Assembly: GCA_964358895.1 (NCBI GenBank)
Contig: CAYHPR010000011.1
Location: 1-19,952 of the forward strand
Direction of reading: 5' to 3'
Source: CAYHPR01 sp964358895
Lineage (GTDB): Archaea; Micrarchaeota; Micrarchaeia; CABMEP01
DNA length: 19,952 nucleotides
The notes below the pieces were generated by a model. It had not been told where the DNA came from. It worked only from the letters and a program-made list of their open reading frames with translations, and made no database searches. Position numbers and translations under genes: made by a program. Within the stretch, counting starts at the first letter, position 1; each line of letters opens with the position of its first letter. Positions 13,952-19,952 of the stretch are shown one piece after another.

Positions 13952-14425
13952 ATGGCGCAACCTGATAAGACGCACATAAGCTGGAATGACATCGAAAGCT
14001 TATGTGTTAATTTACATAAAAAAATGAAAAAAGCAAGAATTAGTCCAGATCTTATTATGGGCGTAAGCAGAGGTGGACTTATTCCTGGCCGTATTATCTC
14101 CGGGATATTTCAAAACAAAAATCTTTCAACGATTCGGGTTAAATTTTATACAAAACCAGGTGTTACCATTGCAAGGCCTCAGATTATTGAAGACTCAGCA
14201 GCGGACGTTAAAGGAAAATCGATTCTGATTGTTGATGATGTTATTGAGACAGGTAAGACACTTAGCCTTGTTAAGCGTCATTTTTATTCAAAAGGAGCAA
14301 AGAAACTCTATCTCGCAGTTTTGTTTAATAAGAAAGGTAAAAAGATTGTCGAACCTGACTTTTATGGAAAACTGGCAGATGGAAAGTGGATAGTATATCC
14401 CTGGGAGAAATACGAAAAAGACTGA
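13952..14425 (+). CDS. Purine/xanthine-type phosphoribosyltransferase
   Basis: 157 residues of the type I phosphoribosyltransferase fold. The PRPP-binding motif is ILIVDDVIETGKTL (about 91-104), with the N-terminal ISWNDIESLC and MGVSRGGLIPGRIIS (36-50) and the C-terminal hood WIVYPWEKYEKD. These match archaeal Gpt/Hpt-like nucleobase transferases that join guanine, hypoxanthine or xanthine to PRPP for salvage. The PWEKYE ending is typical of that subgroup. Exact base preference is not readable. It could act with the AMP-salvage genes in the same window, since adenine and purine bases are released there, but it is 8 kb away, so this is only a thematic link. No strong ribosome-binding site is visible. 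Confidence 0.85.
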   Translation: MAQPDKTHISWNDIESLCVNLHKKMKKARISPDLIMGVSRGGLIPGRIISGIFQNKNLSTIRVKFYTKPGVTIARPQIIEDSAADVKGKSILIVDDVIETGKTLSLVKRHFYSKGAKKLYLAVLFNKKGKKIVEPDFYGKLADGKWIVYPWEKYEKD

Positions 14426-14481
14426 CTGTTAAATCTGTTCTTTTCAACAGTTCATCCTGTCAAATACTCTTTAGTAACTGC

Positions 14482-14490
14482 TATAAATTT
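14482..14490 (+). promoter_or_regulatory. TATA box of the ubiquitin-like/ttuA operon
   Basis: TATAAATTT is centred 23 bases before the ATG at 14509, the spacing expected when transcription begins at the start codon. No Shine-Dalgarno precedes that ATG, which supports a leaderless transcript and helps choose this start. Confidence 0.6.
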
Positions 14491-14508
14491 TATCGTGTTA
14501 GTCTATTT

Positions 14509-14697
14509 ATGTTTTGTAATATTAACGGATCAGTTCAGATAATCAAATTTTCAGGTACAGTTAAGGAATTGCTACAAAAGCTACAAATTAGTGATCAGAT
14601 TGTTATAGTCAAGAGAAACGGCGAGATAGTAACAGAGCTAGATCTAGTTAAAGATACAGACCAAATGGAGATACAGCAAGTTATTTTTGGTGGATAA
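14509..14697 (+). CDS. Ubiquitin-like sulfur carrier protein (ThiS/MoaD/TtuB type)
   Basis: 62 residues from ATG 14509. A longer in-frame start at 14386 would run through the end of the previous gene and adds residues unlike this fold, so I reject it. The sequence has ThiS/MoaD spacing: FSGTVKELLQKLQISDQ, then IVIVKRNGEIVTELDLVKDTD and MEIQQVIFGG. It ends in the exposed Gly-Gly required for C-terminal adenylation and thiocarboxylation. The next gene, directly adjoining, is a TtuA-type tRNA thiolase, so it most likely supplies sulfur for 2-thiouridine in tRNA. Archaeal relatives (SAMPs) also tag proteins, so a double role is possible. The activating E1-like enzyme is not in the window. Confidence 0.88.
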   Translation: MFCNINGSVQIIKFSGTVKELLQKLQISDQIVIVKRNGEIVTELDLVKDTDQMEIQQVIFGG

Positions 14698-15678
14698 ATG
14701 GAAGAAAATAAGGGAAAAAACGAGGGGAATACGCTATGCTCTATCTGTTCTTCTAAAGCTGTAATTCACTTAGCATACGCACAGCGAAGCTTGTGTGAGA
14801 AACATTTTATCTTCAATTTTGAAAAACGTGTGAAAAAGACAATCAGAGATCACAAGCTTCTGAAGGGTGCGAAGCATATTGGTGTCGCAGTATCCGGCGG
14901 GAAAGATAGTCTCACACTTCTATCTTTGTTGTATAAGGTCGCAAAGCCAATGAGAACGAAACTGACTGCCATTCTAATTGATGAAGGCATTCACGGCTAC
15001 CGCAATAAAACGATTGAAGATGCAGAGAAACTGTGTGCTGAGCTCGGTGTGGAGCTTAAGATATTCTCCTATAAAAAAGAAATCGGTACTTCGATGGACG
15101 AAGTAATGGTAAATCCTAACAAGAAAGAAATTTCTTGTACTTACTGTGGAGTTTTCAGAAGATGGGCGCTGAATAAAGCAGCTAAGGAAGTAGGCGTGGA
15201 TAGACTTGCAGTTGGCCACAATCTTGATGATACGGTTCAATCATATATGATGAATATAATCCGAAACGAACCCTTCAAATTAGCGAGATTTACTCCGATG
15301 GGCGGACTTATTGACGATGAAGAATTTGTTCCTCGCATTCGCCCCCTTTATAGGATTCCTGAAAAGGAAATAGCTCTTTATTCTATCCTCAAGGGTTTCA
15401 AAATCACTTTCCTAGAATGTCCATACGTTCGTGAAGCATTCAGACCAATGATTAGAGATTTTATTAATACTCTAGAATCAAAACACCCTGGCAGCAAGTT
15501 CAATATATTAAACAATTACTTAGATACGCAAGACGCACTCGAAACGAAGTTTAAAACAAAAATTCAAAGCGGAGGAATGGCACTTAACAAATGTGCAAAC
15601 TGCGGAGAACCAACGTCTACAAGTGTTTGTAAGAGATGCCAATTTACGAATCAATTACGGGGTGAACAATATGGTTAA
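14698..15678 (+). CDS. ttuA: tRNA 2-thiolation protein TtuA/Ncs6 family
   Basis: 326-residue PP-loop ATPase that adenylates a tRNA uridine and exchanges oxygen for sulfur. N-terminal zinc site: C14-S-I-C17 and C33/H36. PP-loop SGGKDS at 66-71. Cys147 and Cys150 (CTYC) with Cys241 (ECPY) correspond in layout to the Cys130/Cys133/Cys222 triad that holds the 4Fe-4S cluster in Thermus TtuA. GHNLDDTVQS at 173-182 follows the family. C-terminal zinc site: CANC (299-302) and CKRC (311-314). The ATG is adjacent to the stop of the sulfur carrier gene, supporting a functional pair. The target is presumably U54 in the T loop (TtuA) or U34 (Ncs6); the C-terminal zinc finger favours TtuA. Confidence 0.93.
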   Translation: MEENKGKNEGNTLCSICSSKAVIHLAYAQRSLCEKHFIFNFEKRVKKTIRDHKLLKGAKHIGVAVSGGKDSLTLLSLLYKVAKPMRTKLTAILIDEGIHGYRNKTIEDAEKLCAELGVELKIFSYKKEIGTSMDEVMVNPNKKEISCTYCGVFRRWALNKAAKEVGVDRLAVGHNLDDTVQSYMMNIIRNEPFKLARFTPMGGLIDDEEFVPRIRPLYRIPEKEIALYSILKGFKITFLECPYVREAFRPMIRDFINTLESKHPGSKFNILNNYLDTQDALETKFKTKIQSGGMALNKCANCGEPTSTSVCKRCQFTNQLRGEQYG

Positions 15679-16120
15679 GGGATGTTTATTTTGTGCGATA
15701 GTAGAAGGAAAAATACCAAGTTTCAAAGTCTATGAGGATAAGGGACATCTAGCCATTCTAGACATTTTTCCTAACACTTATGGCATGACACTTTTACTAA
15801 CAAAAAAACATTACGACTCCTACATATTTGATATGCCACAAAATGCATATTTTCAGCTTATGAAAGCAGCAGTTAAAGTAGGAAAAAAATTGGATAAAAA
15901 TCTAAAGGTCAAACGAACTGCAATAGTTATGGAAGGTATGGGGATAAACCATGCGCATATAAAATTTTATCCATTGCATGGACTGGAAAATAAATTTAAA
16001 GAAATATGGGCTAAAACATCAATCTATTTTAAAAAATATAAAGGATACCTAAGCACACAATTAGGCCCAAGAGCAGATGAAAAACAACTACAACGTTTAG
16101 CAAAAAAATTAAAAAAATAA
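15671..16120 (+). CDS. HIT-family protein with altered histidine triad
   Basis: 149 residues from ATG 15671, supported by GGTGA at 15661-15665 and an 8-base overlap with ttuA. It begins with KGCLFCAIVEGKIPSFKVYED, the usual HIT start with a CxxC. The family's triad HxHxHxx is replaced by NHAHIKFYPLHG: the first two His, including the usual nucleophile (middle His), remain, and the third is Lys. HIT proteins are nucleotide hydrolases or transferases (Hint, Fhit, Ap4A-type); the substrate is unknown. The last 40 residues are Lys-rich. A longer start 78 bases upstream, within ttuA, is unlikely. Its overlap with ttuA suggests that it acts on the same transcript's theme of nucleotide or adenylate metabolism. 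Confidence 0.85.
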   Translation: MVKGCLFCAIVEGKIPSFKVYEDKGHLAILDIFPNTYGMTLLLTKKHYDSYIFDMPQNAYFQLMKAAVKVGKKLDKNLKVKRTAIVMEGMGINHAHIKFYPLHGLENKFKEIWAKTSIYFKKYKGYLSTQLGPRADEKQLQRLAKKLKK

Positions 16121-16165
16121 TTTATTAAGCTATTCTCTCATTGTTTGTTGGGAGGCAGAAAAAAC

Positions 16166-17350
16166 ATGATCAGAGGAAAACTTGCATATCTTAACCGTCT
16201 TTATGATAAAGTTTATGCTGAAGCTAGAAAGCAAAAGCAGAACCAAACTTCAGAATTAAAAGAAACGGTGGAAGGCTCAAGCCCACCCTCAGTTTTTATC
16301 GGTAGGTTCGGTTATCCAAAAGTTTATGTCGGACCAGTCCTTCCGCCAATTCACGGAGACACTCAGATGATGGATATGCCTGAGGAATGGATTCCAAGTC
16401 AGATGAGTGCCATGAATATTGTTAAGTTTAGACTTCAGCTTATTCGAGGTAAACAAACAGTTGGGATCAAGGAAAAAAGCAGGTTTGTTGATCAGATACA
16501 AGAAATTGGCCTGGCCAAGAGCCCACTTGATATGGAAGCAGAATTCAGCAGAAAACCGAGCGGTGGTGTCTTTCATGAAGAAATGCAGCCATATGGACCT
16601 TCAGCTCCTCTGAAGAAATTCGAGGTTTATCAGTCAAAATTTGATCCAAAACTTGAAAAAGCGCATTACGACACAGATTTGCTGGCAAAAGATGCTGTCC
16701 TTGATTTGTACAGTAAGGGATTGCCTATTTCAACAATTCAACGTGCCTTCAGTGTCGGTGCATTTGGGCTCGAGAAGAATAGAAAACTTGTCCCAACTAG
16801 GTGGTCAATAACTGCTGTCGATAGTACAATCGCGGCCACGTTACTAGAAGAGATTAAACAGTATCCAACTATTGAAGATTATCGAGTGTATGAGTACGAA
16901 TCTCTTAACAACAGATTCGTTGTTCTTCTACTGCCAAGGATTTGGAGTTATGAATCGATGGAAGCATTTTTTCCACAAATAATCGGAGACAAGTTAGAGA
17001 TTTTTGGTGATTGGGAAGGAAACAAAAAGAAAACGGATTATGCAGCCATAGGCGGCTGTTATTATTCCGCTAAGACTGCAATTGTAGAACAATTAAAGAA
17101 AGAACAAAAGCAAGCAACTGCAATCGTTTTACGTGAAGCTTATACAGGATACATCCCTCTCGGTGTTTGGAACGTTCGTGAAAACATGAGACTTGCAATG
17201 CAAAATAAGTGCGAGTCCTTCTCAACTTTACAAGAAGCGCTTAATTACTCAGGAACTAGACTTAAGATAAAAATAAAACAGTGGATAAGTGAGACAACGC
17301 TTCTTAGAGATATCCTGAGTCAGACTACAATAAACTCTTTCTTAAATTGA
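16166..17350 (+). CDS. nreA: NreA-like archaeal DNA repair protein
   Basis: 394 residues from ATG 16166, with GGAGG at 16151-16155. An upstream in-frame TTG at 16145 would include that motif, so ATG is preferred. SSPPSVFIGRFGYPKVYVGP and the following PPIHGD are the hallmark N-terminal stretch of the Nre family, and RKLVPTRWSITAVDSTI and DYAAIGGCYYSAKTA are conserved further on. In Haloferax, NreA and NreB take part in repair of mitomycin C-induced damage together with PCNA. The final residues QTTINSFL (386-393) fit the PCNA-interacting consensus QxxL/IxxF[F/L], so the clamp contact seems kept. An N-terminal zinc motif seen in some relatives is not visible here. Confidence 0.88.
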   Translation: MIRGKLAYLNRLYDKVYAEARKQKQNQTSELKETVEGSSPPSVFIGRFGYPKVYVGPVLPPIHGDTQMMDMPEEWIPSQMSAMNIVKFRLQLIRGKQTVGIKEKSRFVDQIQEIGLAKSPLDMEAEFSRKPSGGVFHEEMQPYGPSAPLKKFEVYQSKFDPKLEKAHYDTDLLAKDAVLDLYSKGLPISTIQRAFSVGAFGLEKNRKLVPTRWSITAVDSTIAATLLEEIKQYPTIEDYRVYEYESLNNRFVVLLLPRIWSYESMEAFFPQIIGDKLEIFGDWEGNKKKTDYAAIGGCYYSAKTAIVEQLKKEQKQATAIVLREAYTGYIPLGVWNVRENMRLAMQNKCESFSTLQEALNYSGTRLKIKIKQWISETTLLRDILSQTTINSFLN

Positions 17351-17552
17351 GCCACTGCAGTTAAGACTACAGTTTAACAGATCATTTGGTTAGTATCAGC
17401 TAATTTTTCTACAAGTCTCTTAAGTGTCTCTTGATCGTTTGTTTCAATCTGTATCGGTTTGTTAGCAAAATTTGATATTAAAAAGGGTTGCGGTTACATC
17501 TTTATTTTATACTGGGCTTTCGACGTTGGTCTGATCTCAAGTAGGCAAAGCT
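17351..17552. other. Intergenic region with a start-less open frame on the minus strand
   Basis: The spacer between nreA and the HPr-fusion gene is 281 bases in total. On the minus strand, 17374-17493 is open for 39 codons and reads PFLISNFANKPIQIETNDQE then TLKRLVEKLADTNQMIC, which has coding-like balance. There is no ATG, GTG or TTG at its start: the only in-frame ATG (17497-17499) is followed at once by TAA (17494-17496). A minus-strand TATA-like TATAAAATA lies at about 17505-17513. It may be a gene remnant, an RNA gene or chance. Otherwise the region holds nothing I can identify. Confidence 0.35.
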
Positions 17553-17605
17553 TTATATATATTGACCGTGTATTAGAATTGCTAATTCTGGTGGCGACCA
17601 GTTTT
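17553..17605 (+). promoter_or_regulatory. TATA box and overlapping hairpins before the HPr-fusion gene
   Basis: TTATATATAT at 17553-17562 predicts a transcription start near 17580-17588. AGAATT (17575-17580) pairs with AATTCT (17584-17589), and CTGGT (17588-17592) pairs with ACCAG (17597-17601) around GGCG, followed by TTTT. The two hairpins share bases 17588-17589, so they compete. The second would form the extreme 5' end of an approximately 55-base leader. Start codon use is by GTGAT (17632-17636) before ATG 17641. Confidence 0.5.
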
Positions 17606-17640
17606 GGCGCTTTTCAATTTTAGTTATTTTAGTGATATTT

Positions 17641-18696
17641 ATGAAACAAAATTTGACAATTGATCAAAACGGTGGAAAACAGGTTTACATACCTCGTTCA
17701 GCTAAGCCTGTAACTTGTCCGCTTGAAGAAAGTATGCAGTTAAAGTCAACTCATTTCATTCTCCAAAGAGAGATTCCTAAAAATCGTGCTGCCGAGAAAG
17801 TTAAGCGCAAAGTTGTTATAACTAGCCAATATGGTTTGCATGCACGACCGGCAACGGAAATTGTTAAGGTAGCTAAATTGTTTAAGAATTCTGCACACCT
17901 CAAGGTGGAACTTCTTGACAGTTATGGCAAGATTATACGGGAAGTAAACGGCGAGAGCATAATGGGTCTCTTAATGCTGGCTGCTGGAAAAGGCCAAAAA
18001 CTTATGATTACTGCTGAAGGGTCAAAATCAAAGGAAGCTATGGATACCATAATGCGAGTTTTGGATGAAAAGGGAACCTCATTATTCGAGGAGTATAGGA
18101 TTCCGATCGTTGAACCAATAGATATAGCCGGAAAATTAGTTAGATTAGATTACGAAGTAAAACACGGTCGTGAAGTTTTACTGGATTCGTTAAGGAAAGA
18201 TCTAGAAAAGAAAAGCGATAAAAAATCAATTAGCCATGAGGAAATTGTCTCATTGTTAAACAGATTTAATTTATTATATAACTTCAAAGGAATACGAAAT
18301 GAGTTTTATCATGCAGCAGGTAAAACTTCGCCTCCATTAGAATTAAGCATCAATATACGCGGAGATGGCGATATCGTTCTTATTACTATAGTCAATAATG
18401 GAGACTTGCCTATTCAAATAGAAACGAACGCAATAAGTGATGAATTAAAAAGAAAATCCAATCTACATGTATTGCATTTGCCAATAACTGAGAGTTTTGG
18501 TTTATTGTGTTCACTTTTAGAAGGAAAATCTGATCACGAATATTTAGTCGAGAGATTAAACTTCGATGCTAAGGAATATAGCGATAGATTAAGAAAAGCA
18601 CTCGAAGCCCCTTATGAAGAATTTGAAGCCCACCTAGGGGTTCTAATCGGAAAGCGTATGGAATGTGATCATTTCGATTTATTAGAGACTGCATAA
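17641..18696 (+). CDS. HPr-domain fusion protein with GHKL-like C-terminal region
   Basis: 351 residues. A 55-residue N-terminal extension leads into an HPr-type phosphocarrier domain (57-150) with QYGLHARPATEIVKVAKLF; His67 is the residue phosphorylated by enzyme I in bacterial HPr, and SIMGLLMLAAGKG (Ser106) matches the HPr-kinase serine region. PTS HPr is uncommon in archaea. The C-terminal 200 residues are unfamiliar. I see faint GHKL-ATPase-like features: a long helical stretch (160-212), LLYNFKGIRNEF (211-222), ITIVNNGDLPI (249-259, like a D-x-G-x-P/G box), and ESFGLLCSLLEGK (284-296, like the GLGL box). A conserved-looking end PYEEFEAHLGVLIG follows. ATG 17641 was chosen over GTG 17632, which doubles as Shine-Dalgarno. 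No enzyme I or II gene is in the window. Confidence 0.75.
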   Translation: MKQNLTIDQNGGKQVYIPRSAKPVTCPLEESMQLKSTHFILQREIPKNRAAEKVKRKVVITSQYGLHARPATEIVKVAKLFKNSAHLKVELLDSYGKIIREVNGESIMGLLMLAAGKGQKLMITAEGSKSKEAMDTIMRVLDEKGTSLFEEYRIPIVEPIDIAGKLVRLDYEVKHGREVLLDSLRKDLEKKSDKKSISHEEIVSLLNRFNLLYNFKGIRNEFYHAAGKTSPPLELSINIRGDGDIVLITIVNNGDLPIQIETNAISDELKRKSNLHVLHLPITESFGLLCSLLEGKSDHEYLVERLNFDAKEYSDRLRKALEAPYEEFEAHLGVLIGKRMECDHFDLLETA

Positions 18697-18711
18697 TACT
18701 CAACTACTGGC

Positions 18712-19410
18712 TTAACCTTGTTTTACAATCCTTTCTATATGTGCATCTCTATTTGCAAAAGCTCTTTCAGTTTTGAGAAGCCCTGATTTTTGTTTCCATA
18801 AATAGAATGTATAACTTGTACCGAAGGAGTATGAAGCGTCATTATACGCTTTAATTATTTTTGAAACTGCTAAATCGAAGTCCAATTGGAAAAGCGTAGA
18901 ATTTATGTTAAGGCCGTTTAAGAAGGCTTCAATTGTTTCTTTTTCTAAATAGCCGCGTTTATTCTCTTTTCTTTTATTGCGTAAAAATATTGCAAGCTTC
19001 TTTATGTGTTCAAGATTATATCCACATCTAACGAGGCTAGTAAATGCAAGATACATCCTGCGGCTGTTTTCATGAGGCCTTCTATGTTCTGCTTTCCATA
19101 GACCTTTTTCAGTGTATGTTACTTCATTATTCGCACGTTTACGCGGCCATCGTTCTACAGATTCTCCTGCCTTTGGCTTTGAATGTTTTCTAAACACTTT
19201 TCCAATTAGGCTTTCTGCAATGTCTCTAATAGGATCGATTGGAATATTCCTTACCAGCTGCAGTCTGCCCATTTCTACTATCTCCTTCATAATGGGTTGT
19301 TCAGCAATAACATTTCCCGGTTTCCCTGGTTGATGTAATTTTAGATCAGGTGTATACATAAACAGGTCTGCTTGATCCGAGAAAGTCCATCCAGTTTTTT
19401 TCTTTTGCAT
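18712..19410 (-). CDS. Basic protein of unknown function (232 aa)
   Basis: 232 residues, strongly basic, no signal or membrane helix. The middle (about 82-123) is rich in Arg and aromatic residues: ERWPRKRANNEVTYTEKGLW, then HRRPHENSRRMYLAF. It is followed by helical stretches (LVRCGYNLEHIKKLAIFLRN, ETIEAFLNGLNINS) and the Tyr-rich NDASYSFGTSYTFYLWKQKS. Such charge and aromatic content suits a nucleic-acid-binding protein, which is a guess. It converges with the HPr-fusion gene with 15 bases between the stops. Its ATG lies about 25 bases from the GTATTTATAC box at 19431-19440, indicating a leaderless transcript. I do not recognise any family. Confidence 0.6.
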   Translation of the reverse strand: MQKKKTGWTFSDQADLFMYTPDLKLHQPGKPGNVIAEQPIMKEIVEMGRLQLVRNIPIDPIRDIAESLIGKVFRKHSKPKAGESVERWPRKRANNEVTYTEKGLWKAEHRRPHENSRRMYLAFTSLVRCGYNLEHIKKLAIFLRNKRKENKRGYLEKETIEAFLNGLNINSTLFQLDFDLAVSKIIKAYNDASYSFGTSYTFYLWKQKSGLLKTERAFANRDAHIERIVKQG

Positions 19411-19430
19411 AATCTATATATGCAAATCAA

Positions 19431-19440
19431 GTATAAATAC
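19431..19440. promoter_or_regulatory. Near-symmetric TATA box between two leaderless genes
   Basis: GTATAAATAC on the plus strand reads GTATTTATAC on the minus strand. The start codons on each side, minus-strand ATG at 19410 and plus-strand ATG at 19462, lie about 26 bases from its centre (25.5 and 26.5). That is the distance expected for transcription starting at or next to both ATGs, so this one box may drive both genes. Neither start has a Shine-Dalgarno. Confidence 0.6.
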
Positions 19441-19461
19441 ATTACTTTTAATATACAAAAT

Positions 19462-19952
19462 ATGGTAATCCGTTGCATTCTTTTTGACATGGATGACACC
19501 TTGCTGAAGCTCAATGTGGATTGGGTCAAGTTGACTAATGATATTAACTGGGAATTTTTTGAAGGTAAGTATAGCCATCTAACTCCACATAAGTTTTTTG
19601 TTGCTTATTTTTCTAGACTCTTGAACAAGCTAACAAAAAAGGAACAAGCTCAAGTAAGGAAAAGGAGGTTGGAAGCAGAGCTTCAAGGCATTCCTACAGG
19701 CAAATGTTTCGCTTATGATTATGTCCTAGCTGACATGAAAAAGAATTACAAATTAGGAGTTGTTTCCGGAAACTATAAGCCGACTGTTAAAAAGGCATTA
19801 GCTGTTTGTGGCATAAACAGGTATATCAAAATGGCAGTATCTATCGATGATGTCCCTATTTCCAAGCCCTCTCCTGAACCGCTTCTATTTGCTCTGAAGA
19901 AACTTAAGTGCAAACCATCTCAGTCTGTTTACGTTGGGGACCATCCAGATGA
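19462..19952 (+). CDS. HAD-superfamily phosphatase, N-terminal part
   Basis: 163 codons before the window edge, no stop. Motif I is DMDDT (9-13), whose first Asp is the nucleophile. Motif II is GVVSGN, motif III lies around SKPSPEP and motif IV begins GDHPD at the very end. The spacing, with a helical cap of about 75 residues between I and II, fits the phosphoglycolate phosphatase/beta-phosphoglucomutase-like branch that hydrolyses small phosphate esters. No substrate can be assigned. The frame, ATG start and leaderless promoter placement (TATA box 26 bases upstream) are clear. Confidence 0.9.
   Translation, partial: MVIRCILFDMDDTLLKLNVDWVKLTNDINWEFFEGKYSHLTPHKFFVAYFSRLLNKLTKKEQAQVRKRRLEAELQGIPTGKCFAYDYVLADMKKNYKLGVVSGNYKPTVKKALAVCGINRYIKMAVSIDDVPISKPSPEPLLFALKKLKCKPSQSVYVGDHPD

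Noticed and set aside
14386..14508. N-terminal extension of the ubiquitin-like gene
   Set aside because: It overlaps the phosphoribosyltransferase end, adds residues unlike the ThiS fold, and the leaderless promoter points to ATG 14509.

Overview
The window is archaeal and AT-rich. The evidence is archaeal-type stalk ribosomal proteins (uL10/P0 and an L12 ending in AAAGLSGLFG), an Spt5-type NusG, the AMP-degradation enzymes AMP phosphorylase and ribose-1,5-bisphosphate isomerase, an NreA repair protein, TtuA-type tRNA thiolation, a tRNA with an anticodon-loop intron, and TATA-box promoters placed 23-27 bases before several start codons. Small proteins, many short uncharacterised genes and overlapping genes suggest a DPANN-like lineage (for example Woesearchaeota-like), but that placement is inference. 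A run of 100 N at 1429-1528 is a scaffold gap, so this is probably a draft or metagenome assembly.

Layout. 1-1390 (+): a truncated gene, a small helix-turn-helix protein, a SemiSWEET-like membrane protein, a tRNA-Asn carrying both a canonical intron and a large D-loop insertion, and two tiny coupled ORFs. 1391-5406 (-): AMP phosphorylase (crossing the gap, with an apparent frameshift), ribose-1,5-bisphosphate isomerase and a FAD glycerol-3-phosphate dehydrogenase. 5530-10080 (+): ftsZ, a hairpin-rich leader, secE, spt5, a Cys-repeat lipoprotein, L11 and an exported beta-propeller protein. 10137-11244 (-): a DUF1405-like membrane protein and a hexapeptide acyltransferase. 11355-13193 (+): L1, L10, L12, with a structured leader before L1. 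13210-13902 (-): a PHP-domain protein. 13952-17350 (+): a purine phosphoribosyltransferase-like protein, a diglycine-ended ubiquitin-like sulfur carrier, TtuA, a HIT protein and NreA. 17641-18696 (+): an HPr-domain fusion protein. 18712-19410 (-): an unknown basic protein. 19462-end (+): a HAD phosphatase cut by the window edge.

How it fits together. The ftsZ-secE-spt5-L11 and L1-L10-L12 blocks are the familiar archaeal division/secretion/transcription/ribosome neighbourhood, split here by envelope genes. AMP phosphorylase and R15P isomerase act in sequence, turning AMP into ribulose 1,5-bisphosphate, normally for a type III RuBisCO that is not in the window. The diglycine protein and TtuA form a plausible tRNA 2-thiouridine unit. 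Two styles of translation start are visible: genes first after a promoter often have the TATA box about 25 bases before the ATG (leaderless), while internal operon genes have GGTGA or GTGAT Shine-Dalgarno motifs.

The most unusual items are the HPr fusion protein whose C-terminal part has faint GHKL-ATPase-like features, the doubly interrupted tRNA-Asn, the secE leader with competing hairpins, and a near-symmetric TATA box that seems to serve two leaderless genes.
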